NCBI GenBank assembly: GCA_029817715.1 | Contig: JARUPY010000559.1 | Span: 54,902-118,901 of the forward strand | Origin: Melastoma dodecandrum | Lineage: Eukaryota; Streptophyta; Magnoliopsida; Myrtales; Melastomataceae | Reading direction: 5' to 3' | DNA length: 64,000 bases | Shown here: in pieces, positions 10,802-22,538 of the stretch | How positions within the stretch are numbered: the stretch's first letter is position 1 | Layout: every line of letters begins with the position of its first letter | Notes under the pieces: model-generated | What the model was told of the DNA's origin: nothing | What the model saw: only the letters and a program-made list of their open reading frames with translations | The model's database searches: none | Made by a program: the position numbers and the translations under genes

Positions 10802-12612
10802 ATGGATAGAACTGGAGGGCCTGTGAGGACTGCCATGAATCCTTATCGACAGAGGGACAATACCCAGGTGATGAATTCCTCTGAGGTGCCCTCCTACTGC
10901 TAATGTTGGTTTCGTTTCTTTTAGTTGTGTTTGTTGATGTTCTGGGTGATTGATTTTGGTTGGGATTGTGATCTTGTTCTGTGAAGAAACCTTCCCTCAG
11001 GACGAAGGAACTGTTTCCTGCCCAAGACGGCCGGAGGAACGGCAAGGTGCCCAGGAGAGGGGCTAGGAACGGCGAGGAGCATCTTCCCTATGAGGAAGTC
11101 GTGCGGGAGCTTGAGTTCGTAAAACGGGAGCTGAGCAGGCTGAAGATTAGTATGGCGACCGTGATGGAGGAGAAAGCGCTAGCAGAGGCGGAAACCGAGG
11201 CGTCAAAATCTAAGGCGGGGTCTTACTCGGGGTGGGCGGATGCATTGAGGAAGGAGATCGAGGAAATCTGCGAGGAGCAGGTGCTTGTCGAGCTCGCACA
11301 GATTGAGGCCGTGAAGGAGTGCACGGAGATCGGCGCGCAGAGGGCGAAGGAAGCGGATCGATACTCGAGCATGCTTGCCAGGTCTAGGAAGAAGATTGAG
11401 GATGCGAAGGAAGAGATCGAACAGTCGAAGGAGATCGAGGGTAAGCTGGCCTTAACCTTGTCTGATGTTACCATGTTGAAGAACGAGTTGAAGTTGGCAA
11501 AAGATATGGACAAGAGGGTTGCGGCTGACGGTGAACCAGTGAGAAATGAGGAAGTGGAACCCGTGGATGCGACAAAGTTGCTGGAGTCTGTCACAAAAGA
11601 GTTGGAAGCAGCGAATCGAGAATTGGCATTGGTAAGGGAAGAAGGGTACCAGTTCATGTCGTCGATGGATGTCATAAGGAATGAACTGAAGCACGTCACG
11701 GAGGAACGGGTTCGGGTGAAGAAATCTGAGGAAGAGAGCAACGAAACAGTACAGGATTTAAATTCCAAGCTCGAAAGGGCGAAATCTAAGATGGAAGCCG
11801 TGAAGTTGGCTGAGGAGAAGGCGAAGGGGTTGGCGTCGAACCTGATGCTCACGCTAGAACAACTGAAGGCCCAAGCAGAAGCAGCGGGAAAAGAAAACAA
11901 AGTCATTATTGAGGAGATCGCAAACCTGAAGGCAGAAATTGAGAAAACAGATGGTGAGATAGAATCGGCGGAAGGAAAACTGGAGGCAGCCATGGGGGAG
12001 CTGGAAGAAGTCAGAGTTTCCGAAACAGCAGCTCTCGAAAAGCTGAAGACCTTGATCGAAAATATAGTCCACGAAAGAGCTTCTGCATATCAGAACAGGA
12101 CAACAGTTACGGTTTCAAAGTATGAGTACGACTATCTGAAGAGACGAGCCGCAGGAGCAGAGGAAGTGGCAGATAAGAAAGTCGCTGCAGCACAGGCTTG
12201 GGTCGAAGCCCTCAAGGCGAGCGAGCGAGAGATCCTGATGAGGACGGAGGTGGCTCAGAGAGAGGCGAGGGAGATGAGGGTGGAGGAAGAGCAGCAGGTG
12301 TACAGATTGGAGAGGTCGCTCTCTGTAAAGAGACGGGTCGAAACCGAGATCAAGAGCTGGAGACCGACACTCGAGAAGAATCCCGAAGACAAAGTCGTGC
12401 AATTGGGCATTCCCCGAAATTCGAAGAAGAAGCTGGTCAAAGATAACAGCAGTTCATCTCACGCAGGCAGGTTTCGTAGGTCAGCTGCCTCCCCGGGGAA
12501 CCGGTACCTCCCTCGATCGACCTCAGTGAGTCTCAAGAAGAGGAAGAAGGTGATGCCAAACTTATCGAAGCTCCTAAAGAGAGATGCAAGAACAAAGGAA
12601 GATGAGATCTGA
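10802..12612 (+). CDS. WEB family / PLASTID MOVEMENT IMPAIRED 2-like coiled-coil protein
   Basis: Two exons: 10802-10867 (MDRTGGPVRTAMNPYRQRDN then TQ, ending at a GT donor) and 10987-12612, joined in phase 0, giving 563 residues. Nearly the whole protein is a long Glu/Lys/Ala-rich coiled coil (for example EEVVRELEFVKRELSRLK and EEIANLKAEIEKTDGEIESA). The conserved C-terminal segment TVSKYEYDYLKRRAAGAEEV followed by ADKKVAAAQAWVEALKASE is the hallmark of the WEB (DUF827) family. It ends in a basic Ser-rich tail (KKRKKVMPNLSKLLKRDA). In Arabidopsis WEB1 and PMI2 form a complex controlling light-dependent chloroplast movement through actin; that role is inferred here. The short first exon carries the VRTAMN motif seen at the start of PMI2-type proteins. 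Confidence 0.9.
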
Positions 12613-13270
12613 AAGCCTCACCCGCAGTGAGCATGCATCTATCGCAGATACGACAACTTGGGATGTGTAGATTCGACTTGTCATACAGCAGAACCAGCAA
12701 AGGTGTTTTATCGTGTCGACCTCGTTTAAATAATTCGTGTGGTTTATCTGAGCCATGATTTTGAATGAGATGAACATTTCCCTTCTAGCAACCTGGTACT
12801 ATTTGCAGAATACAAATGTAAACAAACTCCATTATCAACAACATCCTCAGGTACTCAGCTTTGTACATAATCCTCACAAAACCACACAGATTACTACACT
12901 TTGGAAGTCCAAGGGGGAAATGCGGCTACATCCAAACTGACGGAAACGGTGACCTTCAAATATCATCGCCGGCAACAGAGTCGACAACAGATGAAGTAAA
13001 ACATGTCGGGACGAAAGAAGAAACTAACTTATTTCGAGGGAAAAGGAAACGGGAAGTATCGATGCACAGTTCACATAAAAATAACTTATCTCCGCCGGTG
13101 TTCATCTGGGTCAATGCCTCGGTCAGCATCGCCTGGATCTCCTCATCGATCTTGTCGTCGATACTTTCCAAATCCAAAGATGCAGGCAACTAATTATCCA
13201 GGTAGAATTTAACGGACATACTTTCCGTCATTCTGAGCATGAAGAACCCTTTACTTGAGAAGAAGTTTAT
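12613..13270. other. Spacer after WEB gene
   Basis: Probably holds the WEB 3' untranslated region. The minus frame 12956-13189 begins MPASLDLESIDDKIDEEIQA and looks acidic and helical. It has no partner exons I can find, so it is left unassigned. Confidence 0.35.
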
Positions 13271-13285
13271 TGCTTAGAGTCCTCG

Positions 13286-14131
13286 TCATGTAAGACTCTC
13301 CAGCATACTCCCGACTGTTGTCGTCTCCTTATGCACGTTCGTCAGAACCTCGTTGGACAGACACAACTGAATCGTCGATAATGATCTGGCATATATCTCC
13401 TCCCACTGGTCATAAGTCAACTTTGAAGCGCTATTTGACTTATATGTAAGAGCCTTCTCTAATCCACCATGTACCAGTAGAGCCCTCATCTTGACTTGCT
13501 ACAAGCCGAAATTAATGTTCCCATCCAACTTCTTAGTCTCGAACTTGTCATCGACCATGAATCTCGATTATACATAATCGACCTTTGATACTAATTGTTG
13601 GCGCACGCGGAAGCCGTCGGAAGTGAGTCGAACTAGATCCGGTTCTTAATCGGAAGTTAACGAAAAATAAGGAGACAAATAATTTACGTGGTTCGGTCAA
13701 TCAACCTACGTCACGGGCGGAGAAGAAGATTTCACTGTAATAATGGAGTACAAACTTAAGGTTGAGACCCTCTCTAACCTTCTCGGCCTACCCGAGTATA
13801 AAATCCTGCTTTCCCGATAAGAAATAAACCCGAAAGTATTTCCGTGTTTCCCAAACACACATCCTTTCTTTACCGCCTCATTCTTTGCACTCGTGTAACC
13901 CTCCTCCTCTATGCTCTAAGGCCATGCTCTCCCTCATCTTTTTTCCTTCGCTCCGTATGAGCGCTATTTATATAATACATACCCGACATATTTCGAAAAT
14001 CTGGCAGACAAATATATTCATGATATAATCAGATACCATTTAATATATCTCATCACTTTGTATATTTCACGAGCGAATCTAATATTTTTCAAATCGTAAT
14101 ATAACCGACTTCGGACCACAAAATCCTAATA
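13286..14131 (-). mobile_element. Ty1/copia remnant: one LTR plus start of gag
   Basis: The LTR spans about 13596-14131 on the plus strand, starting tgttggcgcac and ending cctaata (expected ca). On the minus strand a decayed primer-binding site (ttagtatcaaag, compare tggtatcagagc for initiator tRNA-Met) follows. Then comes the start of a copia gag with LDGNINFGL, a stop codon where Trp is expected, then MRALLVHGGLEKALTYK and YDQWEEIYARSLSTIQLCLS. Everything after about 90 gag codons is missing, and no second LTR was found nearby. Confidence 0.75.
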
Positions 14132-16906
14132 AAAAACGGTCTTCAAAGTTCCGGTTCTCTCCGACTGTGATGGCCGAAGCTTAGCGAGCTTCTGCTTCAT
14201 ATCAACGAGCGGGGCTTGGGCAGGAGATGCGTACCACCAGAGGGTGGATCATGGGATGATTAGAACGATGCATCAAGGGGTGAACATAGTCAACAGCTGC
14301 CGAACTGCCATACAGCGGCGGAGCCTGGACGGCAGGGACAGGGACCGTGGACACGGGGCAAGGCTGGTCTGGAGGTTGTCTGGGGACTCCATATCCTTAA
14401 TGAATATGGGCCGGCGTATTGGGGCTACGATGGGCCTGGCCTCTTCTGCTACAACCCAAATCACATTTCCCACTAAAAGAACTTAATTAAAATGTCCACG
14501 ATAATTTTTTGGCAAGGAAAAAACAACCAAGAAAACCATTAAATCAAATATTTAGTAATTACAGTTGGATATTTTCCGACACGATGGGACCAAATAATCG
14601 GAATAAAATCGGGGGGAAAAAGTTTATAGATATGGGAATTTTATTCCAACCTGGTATCATTTCTTTTTCTTTTGTCCGTGTTGGAGAAAGAATATATGAT
14701 ATGGCAGGAAGGGGGGGGGGGGGGAATCACTAAAATCGAAACGAAAGTGTGTTGTCAACTTTTCTTTCCTTTCGTCGACTGGGGAATAAAAGCCATTGAT
14801 GTTGATTTCTGGGAAGTTTCCTTTATAAAATGAATTAACTTTATTAGTGTTTAAAGGTGTAAAATATATTCAAATAATATTTGGGTCGGTCCACTTGCCA
14901 TGAAATCATGAGTCACGCCTGGAATCTTTCCTCACCCCAATCAGCAATGGATTGTGTTGCTTCTTTGTTAATTATTATGAAATTCCATGGGACACGCCGT
15001 GAATGCTAAGCAGAGGTTGTACTAAGAATGCAATCCGTGGTTTCGAGAACAGCTTACTGTGTTGTGCTTCCAAGTGTGACCAGACCGATCCGATTCGATC
15101 GCGAGACTGCCGTGGCAATAATTGATGTTCAGTGTGGACGCTAGTCTGCATCATGGCACGGGAAGGGAACGAACGATTCTCGAACGAACACGGGACGCTG
15201 AAAGGACCGGTAGGTGGATCGGGCGCGGTGTTCCTGTTGGCCCCACGCATGCGTAGGGACGGGGAGTGGCGCGGTTCTTTCTTTTCCGCACATCCCTTTC
15301 CCGGGGGCTATAAATGAGACTCCAACCTCTTCCATACTTTACATGACAGCAAAGTCATTGGTTGGTTCTGATAAGTCACTGGTTGTTGTTTACGACAGAT
15401 AAGATCATAAGGGTGTCTTGGTCTGCGTGCGCACTTCGTTAGCGGGAGGGTCGTCGCGGTACACGAACCGAGCAGATCTAAAGAGGCGAGATGCCGGGGG
15501 AATGGGATGCCGGGCCGCCGGAAATTGTAGGAATGGGCGGCTTGGGATGATTTCGTCCTGGGCCGTGTTCTCCTCCTCTGGTGCAGGAATCTTCCCAAGG
15601 TCGCCCATTCCGATGATATCCGGCCGTCCTTCCCTTTCCCTACCGATCTCCGACGTCTTTCCATCACCCGATTCCGCCAGAACTCTCAAAGGGTAAGGAT
15701 CTCACGATCGGAGTACTGCGCCAGGTAGGATGAACATCTGTTGTCTTGTCGTTTACACTTTAGTACTTCAACTTCTCCTGTTCTGCAGTCTAGTTTCGAT
15801 CTGATCCTCGTCTTCCCTCGATGACTTGCAATCTGCCCAGGGGATTCGTACTCCCTAATCCTCCTATATGTTCGTGAGCTGACCCCTAGTACCAGTCTCT
15901 CTGGGTACAAAATCTGCAGGTGGAATAATTAAAATTGAAGGAAGAAGATCTTATGTTCTGTTTCCATTTCCCTGCCATTCCTTGTATTGAAACAAATAAA
16001 TCGAAGTCTGCAGTTGTATCCGATCTCCAGATCCAACGAATTTGTTTAATTCAAAAGCCAATGGTTCATAAGAAGTAAAAAATGATAGATTTATTCACCA
16101 ACACCAACAGCGACTTGGAACATGAACTGGAACTGAAGATGGAGTTCAGACAACTCCATTAATCTTACACTGTCCCCCAAGGTTAACAAGTAAAACTTAC
16201 ATTATCATACACAAAACACAGGATTCGTCGTAAGAAACTATTTCCCACCTGGGATTGCACTGTATGGTCCGGATGGGAGGAATCGATGGCTACGTTTGTC
16301 GCCCACAGGCAGGCGGAGAAGGTAGGAATAGAGTACGGTGAAACTACGTCTGGGAACGGAGGAAGTAAGCGCCTCTGCAGTCTAACGACTGCTACAACTA
16401 TTGGCGACTGTTATCTGTCCAAATTCTTCCCAGCCTGCCGGTGAGACGACGGCCGAACATCCGGTCGACGCCGGACCTGGCGAGGGAACTCACCGGGAAG
16501 AGGTCGAAGTCGGCTGACACGGTTGTTGCTCTTTTTTTGCTGGCCGTTAAGGTTGTCGGAACAGTTGTTTGTCGCAGTTAGTCGATCAAAGCCCAAAGAC
16601 CCATTAACAAAGTCCGGCCCATCAATTGCACCACACTAACGCTGTGTTTGGGGAGGGGGGAGGAAAAGAAAAGAAACGAAAACGCGTTCCCAACAAATTC
16701 TCTCCATCCTAAACTTTTAAATTTTCACCCCTTTTCCCTTCTTTTCTTTTTTATTCCTTTCTATTCCTTCAAATCCAAACACAGCCTAACGCTCTCTTCC
16801 CAGCCCAACCAGGCGGCGATAGTAGCCACTCGCCGCTCCTCCTCCGCCGCCGCCGCTACTACTTGGTCCGTTTCGGGAGCAAGGGAAGGAGAGTGACCGA
16901 GGGGAG
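14132..16906. other. Intergenic region
   Basis: No gene recognised in about 2.8 kb. A G-run lies at about 14709-14722. A GC-richer island at about 15130-15700 has open frames on both strands and a plausible donor (gg/gtaagg at about 15690), but no protein family features. It may be an unannotated 5' region. The stretch 16640-16900 is the pyrimidine-rich leader of the zinc-finger gene. Confidence 0.4.
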
Positions 16907-19522
16907 ATGATTAAGAGGAGGTTTTACAAGCTGGAACACGGCGACAAGGACGCCAACTCCGGTTCCTCCTCGTCGTCTGATTCCGACCCCGATATCGAGC
17001 AACAAGCTTCGGAACAGTCGGATGACGATAGCTATGACGGCGGTGTGGATGAGGAGGAGAAGGTCGGGTCTTCCTCCTCTTCTGGTTCGTTTTCCTCGGA
17101 GATTCTTTCCCGTTTTCCTTTGCTTCCCGCGGCCTTTGCTTTCTGGGTTTGCCTAGCGGTTAGCGATTGCTTCTAGGGGAGAGGATATTCGCTCAAACAG
17201 ATCAAATTGGTGCGGTCGTTATGAGTTCAGTGGCGAAGATTTGCTTATTTTTTTGGATCCTTAAGTTGTGCCTTTTCTGGTTCCAGGTTATGAGAGTGAG
17301 GATAGCTCGTTCAACGATGTCGGAGTCCATTCCTCAGGTATCGTAACGTTTCTGCTCCAGCTGATGATTTCTTGTATCGCCAATAGCTTCTGTAATCTGT
17401 AGTGTGGTGATCCATGTGAAGAGTCCATTGGCCAGGGACTGGAGCACGAATGTGTCGGGGATTGATGCCAATTCTCCGTTTAGTTGTAGTCTCTGTTCGA
17501 ATAGTCAAGTCATAAGCTTTATTTATGTTCTTGGTTTCGTATGTACAACATCTTTGGAGCAGAGTGTCTCTCATTTTAAGTCTTGTTTTCTTCTGTCCCT
17601 CGTTCAGGACCCTTGTGCATGTGATTTGGCAGCATTAGGTTAAAGACTCGATCTCCTTTTCCGTCGTTAGGAAGCACTGGCTGGGTGGGTTTCAATAATT
17701 GTTTTAGGACAGTAGTTTATTTCTTGTTATATGATGTGTTGTTCTCTTAGGCCTGACGCTAGATGAAGATGATGGAGAAACTGTGTCCCCTGGGATTGAT
17801 AATTTTGTTGCTGATGGAGACAACGATGAGAAGCGGGAACCTGTCTTTGGCAATGAGGACAATTCGATATCACCCGATGCTTTGGCGTATGTGTTAAGCT
17901 GCAAATCAGTTTTCAAATGCAAGATATGCCCACGAATTGTCTGTCTGAGCAAGGAGACCCTGAAGGCTCATCTTCAATCGAAGGCAAGATATTGTCACTT
18001 TCCTCTCGTGGCTGGTATAGACCACCAGTTAGTCGGATTCAAACTTGAGTTTATGTCGATGTTTCCATGCCTTCTTAAAATTGTCATCTTTGATCAACTG
18101 AGTACTTCTGTCTTTTTTACTCCATGTTCCTAAGATTTCGTTGAATGGCTAGTAGTGGTAGTTGAGTCTTACTTTTAAAAACCTCGTCCACACAGTTTTG
18201 AGCGTATGTACGTAGGTTGCTTTTAGAGTCACCCGTGGATCAAGTAATGCAACTAGTATCAAGATATTCTTGTCGTCCTTGTGCAAGTAATCATTTATTT
18301 CCCTTACATGAGTGTTTTGGTGCTGACTTCCGTCTGTTTTCCGCCCTAATTTCTTTTCTACAGAGACATGCGAGATCAGAAAAATTACTGAATGAAGGTC
18401 GGCTGAAGGCAGTGCTGAATAGCGACGGGGAAATTGAAAATCAAGAGACTGCTGCAGAAGCGCATGCTCGGATCATGGCTTCCGCTCCGGTTCGTCATCC
18501 GTATTTTGGTCGCAGAATGTATACCCAGGCCATCCATCCGGACGATTTCATTTTAGTTGCGTGGTGCAGGAACCCAATGTTCAGAAGAGAAAGAGCCGAG
18601 GACGGCAACGGCAGAGGATGCGTGCGAAAAAGAAGGTATTCACATTGTTTAGTCAGAGCTGTTGGTGCCTTTATAACCTGGGCACTAATAATTAGTTTCT
18701 TCTACTCTTCTCAGTTAAAGGCAAGTGATTTGGCCGAGGCAGGAAATTCAGTACCTTCAATTCACATTGTTTAGTCAGAGCTGTTGGTGCCTTTATAACC
18801 TGGGCACTAATAATTAGTTTCTTCTACTCTTCTCAGTTAAAGGCAAGTGATTTGGCCGAGGCAGGAAATTCAGTACCTTCAATTCACATTGTTTAGTCAG
18901 AGCTGTTGGTGCCTTTATAACCTGGGCACTAATAATTAGTTTCTTCTACTCTTCTCAGTTAAAGGCAAGTGATTTGGCCGAGGGAGGAAATTCAGTACCT
19001 TCAATTCACATTGTTTAGTCAGAGCTGTTGGTGCCTTTATAACCTGGGCACTAATAATTAGTTTCTTCTACTCTTCTCAGTTAAAGGCAAGTGATTTGGC
19101 CGAGGGAGGAAATTCAGTACCTTCAATTTCACATTGTTTAGTCAGAGCTGTTGGTGCCTTTATAACCTGGGCACTAATAATTAGTTTCTTCTACTCTTCT
19201 CAGTTAAAGGCAAGTGATTTGGCCGAGGCAGGAAATTCAGTACCTTCAATTCACATTGTTTAGTCAGAGCTGTTGGTGCCTTTATAACCTGGGCACTAAT
19301 AATTAGTTTCTTCTACTCTTCTCAGTTAAAGGCAAGTGATTTGGCCGAGGCAGGAAATTCAGTACCTTCAATTCACATTGTTTAGTCAGAGCTGTTGGTG
19401 CCTTTATAACCTGGGCACTAATAATTAGTTTCTTCTACTCTTCTCAGTTAAAGGCAAGTGTTTTGGCCGAGGCAGGAAATTCAGTACCTTCAAAAGGCCC
19501 TACAAAGAAGCGCCGCCAATGA
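16907..19522 (+). CDS. U1-type C2H2 zinc-finger protein
   Basis: Six exons: 16907-17084, 17287-17337, 17751-17983, 18364-18489, 18570-18635 and 19448-19522, giving 242 residues with matching phases. The N-terminus is acidic and Ser-rich (NSGSSSSSDSDPDIEQQ). A single zinc finger follows: FKCKICPRIVCLSKETLKAH then LQSKRHARSEKLL (C-x2-C-x12-H-x5-H type). The end is strongly basic (KRKSRGRQRQRMRAKKK, then KGPTKKRRQ), which looks like nuclear or nucleolar targeting. The function is unknown; binding of RNA or pre-ribosomes is only a guess from the finger type. Intron 3 uses a GC donor (aag/gcaaga). The last intron and start of the last exon are multiplied seven times, so several acceptors compete; the exon given uses the last one. 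Confidence 0.8.
18639..19493 (+). repeat. Seven tandem copies of a 122-bp unit carrying a splice acceptor
   Basis: Units start at 18639, 18761, 18883, 19005, 19128, 19250 and 19372. Each holds the 3' part of the intron, a ttctcag acceptor, and the first 46 bases of the terminal exon. The copies are nearly identical: units 3 and 4 share gagggagg for gaggcagg, unit 4 has one extra t, and unit 7 has gtgtttt for gtgattt. Each internal unit carries an in-frame stop about 57 bases after its acceptor. Confidence 0.95.
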
Positions 19523-19889
19523 TGAAGACTAGAATTCTTTATCGATTTCTCTACGTGCACTTTGATCTGTATGGTTGGTGAATTCGAGACGCTTGATTGT
19601 GAACCTAAATATGGAACCTGTGATCATGTGGGACCTTGTTGGAGGTGTTTTGAACTAATGTCATTGTAATGTGATTCTCAAAAGCAAGAGGAAAATCAAC
19701 TCCCATGAGATAAACAGGTGATCCCCAAAAACCTATTGACCACAATCCCTACATCCAAAAGTAGCAGAATAAGCTAAGAGTAATCGAAATGCACCTGCCA
19801 ATCAACTAGTAGTTGGTAAAATGAAAGACTATTCCGCCTCAAGTGGGTACACCGAGAATTCACAGAAAAGTGATCATCTACAGCTAGAA
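19523..19889. other. Convergent 3' flanks
   Basis: Short spacer between the stop codons of the zinc-finger gene (+) and ASF1 (-), so it holds both 3' untranslated regions. Nothing else seen. Confidence 0.5.
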
Positions 19890-20889
19890 TTAAACCTCTG
19901 TTTTTTCCGCATCGGTCTCGCCAGCTTCTGTCGGCAGAGCAAATGGTTCTTCCCCATCATCTTCGATTTCAGCCGGATGTTCGAGTGCAGGCGACTGTTC
20001 GTCGCTTCCTCTGTTTTCAGGGTGGAAATTGATGGGGAACTTTGTAACACGAGGCTTGTCAGATAGGATGTTCCTCAGTACCTTGTCAACCTGGACCTTC
20101 TGAGGAGGTTCCTCTCTCAGCTGCTCATCCTCATAGTCATTGTTGACATAATAACCCACCCTGACGAATTCATGGCCCAAGTAAGAGCAGGTCAAGAGGA
20201 GCACGGTGACTCCGATTATGTCTTCCTCGCGGATTTTGGTTGGATCCGGTGGATCCGCCTGCAACAGAAAACGGTAGTTTCCCACATTGACTGGCCCAAC
20301 AAGTACACTTTCTAAAACTTGATCATACGTTTCGTCCTCTGCAGATCCCACATAAATAAGCTTCCATTCCAAATCTGCAAAAAAAGGATGATCCTGTGAA
20401 TGAATCGGTATCTTTTGCAATGAAGATCGTCCTTGCAACCAAACCCCATATCCCAAACTATGGCATCACAGCAGAAATGAATCAGCTTTCTACTGCATCT
20501 ACATGAGGAAGCCCTAGAAAACACTCCCCGCATCACAAACTACAAGCTGACCTCGCTCCCCTGGCAACAAAACAACTCCAGAAACATCTGGATCGCATCA
20601 CCGTTGCCAGATTCATCCGTCAAACACCAAAATCCCTCACGAGATAGCATGCACGTAATCTTCACAAACAAACTGACTTAGCAAAAGTCCCAAGCAATCA
20701 ACAGCCAAAAAGATATTCCAAGGAACAAGACTCAGTCAGTCAGGCAGGCCAACCGGCAGGCAGCAAACGAACAAACCCACCGTCCTCGAGGGGAGTGACG
20801 CACTCGTAGGAGATCTCGAACTGGAAGGGAGCGAGGAACGACGCCGGGTTGTCCAACACCGTAACGTTCGTGATGTTCACAGCGCTCAT
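19890..20889 (-). CDS. ASF1: Histone chaperone ASF1
   Basis: Two exons on the minus strand: 20781-20889 (MSAVNITNVTVLDNPASFLA, then PFQFEISYECVTPLED) and 19890-20374 (DLEWKLIYVGSAEDETYDQV and onward), giving 197 residues. The ASF1 core is complete: LESVLVGPVNVGNYRF, IIGVTVLLLTCSYLGHEFVR, VGYYVNNDY and KVLRNILSDKPRVTKFPINF. A variable acidic tail follows (EIEDDGEEPFALPTEAGET). ASF1 binds the H3-H4 dimer and passes it to CAF-1 or HIRA during nucleosome assembly in the nucleus. The length matches the Arabidopsis proteins (about 196-218). The intron position just after the first 36 residues keeps the frame exactly. No damaged residue was seen. Confidence 0.96.
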
Positions 20890-21888
20890 TCCGCCTCACC
20901 CAATCCACCACGCCGCCACCGCCGATTCCTACCGGAGAGAAGAAACCCTAGCAATTCCAGAACACTCCTTCCACTACTATTGAATCGAAGCCGGGAGGGA
21001 ACGAGGAGATCAAGGGTCTGCTTTCAAATAGCGAATAGAGTCCCGATTTTGGCCGATTTTACCTTGATATACACCCAGACGAAAACTGGCGGTCGGACCG
21101 GGAATAGCCGGTTGGGGATTTGGCGGGAGATCGATGGAGGGGGAAATTCCAAATTTCTTTTCAAATCATGAGGACGACGAGTAGGAGGAGGAGATGACGG
21201 TGGTGTAGCGATCTCGGGAGAACAAGGCTGGGGTTCTCTTCGACGACGACGATGGCGATGGGCTTGGCATCGGTTGGGAAGCGTCCGTCGGAGGAGAATC
21301 CGGTGGCGGGTGGTTTGGGAGATCTTTACAATAGGTCCCTGAAGTATTAAAATTATTCAATTTAGTCTTTGTATTTCTTAATCACATGCATGCCTATGGA
21401 CCTCACTAATTAAATTTTGGTGAGATTTCGAAAGTGAGTGGAGGGATAATAAATTTGATTTTTCTCGTTTTTAACTTTTTTTTTTCCTTTTTTTTTTCTT
21501 TTTGTTGCATTAACTTTCATTTGAATTGGGCATAAAAACAAAAGACAAAATAAAGTAAAAAAAAAAAAGAAAAGCTCTTTTTCATCCTCCTCCTCACGAA
21601 AAAGACTATAATTTTCTTTATTTTGGTTTTATCTTGATCTTGGTGGGATTTTGACTATAAACACAATAAAATGTTATCGTCCAAGAAAAAATTCCAATGG
21701 CACCGAATGACAGCTTTCGTTTGGACATTTCGTCACATAATCCAAAGATCCCCAACCCCAACACACAATTTGACACCGGCAGAGGACAACAAAGAGAGGC
21801 TCGAAATTATTATCCTCTGCATATGTTTATAATAATATTATAATTATGTAAGAAAAAGAATGTAGCCTAAATAATGTGATCGCTATTG
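20890..21888. other. Intergenic region upstream of ASF1
   Basis: Contains the ASF1 promoter. A short run starting with an ATG at about 21251 (MAMGLASVGKRPSEE) opens on the plus strand but stops soon. The text from about 21325 (ggtccctgaagtattaaaat) resembles dispersed plant repeats. No gene called. Confidence 0.4.
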
Positions 21889-22398
21889 CTAATCCTCTAC
21901 GATCGTCTCTAACAGTGGCTTCTTGGACCTCGTCAGGGACAACCTGTGCATGAACTCCCTCTTACACAACCCTTCCACCTCGTCCAGATCGAGCTTCCTC
22001 GTCCTCACGTCGTCGACCGAGCTCTCCTCCTCCTCTGCCTCCTCCGGCAACACCCTCACCGCCGCCCCCTTGGAGATCGAGGAGGCCTTCTTAGCAGTCG
22101 CGTACAGGGACGCAAGGTCCGCAGCCGTTACGGCGGAGCACAACCTCCTCATAGGGAACATGACGTACACGTCGTCTGGCTCGAGGTCCTCGTCGGCACC
22201 GAGCGGGGAGAACCTTCCCCCCATCCTCAGGGACCGGGAGTTCACGAGGAAGAAGTCAGGCGCCTCCAGCATGAGCTCAGCAGCTGTCACGGGCTCCCTG
22301 AACTGCCTGACCTCTCCGTCTGGGAACACCACCCTGGTCGCCCTGGGGTGCCGACCTATTATAGAGCCGGCCAGCGTGCAGGACACGTAGTTCCCCAT
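21889..22398 (-). CDS. DUF4228 (PADRE) domain protein
   Basis: An intronless gene for 169 residues. I chose the start MGNYVSC over an in-frame ATG 14 codons upstream, because family members begin MGN, a likely N-myristoylation site followed by Cys. The DUF4228 features are present: ATRVVFPDGEVRQFREPVTA, PDFFLVNSRSLRMGGRFSPL, LEPDDVYVMFPMRRLCSAV and LASLY. The C-terminal half carries a Glu-rich stretch and RLSLTRSKKPLLETIVED. Family genes are small, often intronless and stress-responsive, and the exact function is unclear. A TATA box lies about 135 bp upstream. Not closely similar to the second DUF4228 gene at 34055. Confidence 0.9.
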   Translation of the reverse strand: MGNYVSCTLAGSIIGRHPRATRVVFPDGEVRQFREPVTAAELMLEAPDFFLVNSRSLRMGGRFSPLGADEDLEPDDVYVMFPMRRLCSAVTAADLASLYATAKKASSISKGAAVRVLPEEAEEEESSVDDVRTRKLDLDEVEGLCKREFMHRLSLTRSKKPLLETIVED

Positions 22399-22530
22399 GG
22401 CCGCAGCAGCAACGCAGGACGAGGTCTTCGAATCAAACAACGGGCAAATAACGGATGGCTTGGAATTTGGAAGAGGGAGTGGGGGGAATTGATGTGGGAG
22501 AAATTTCAGGAGAGGGGGTGGGCGATTATT

Positions 22531-22538
22531 TATTTATA
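22531..22538 (-). promoter_or_regulatory. TATA box of DUF4228 gene
   Basis: On the minus strand it reads tataaata within cacttataaataaataatc, about 135 bp before the chosen start codon. Confidence 0.55.

Noticed and set aside
11223..11993. 256-codon minus-strand open frame
   Set aside because: It lies wholly inside the WEB coiled-coil exon on the other strand. It arises from the gag/aag-rich codon use and has only Ser/Phe/Ala low-complexity content.
12956..13189. Frame beginning MPASLDLESIDDKIDEEIQA
   Set aside because: Looks like protein but has no partner exon or known family, and the second half reads like random sequence.
15308..15690. GC-richer open frames on both strands
   Set aside because: No start with family similarity and no coding signature preferred on either strand. 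Noted only as a possible 5' region.
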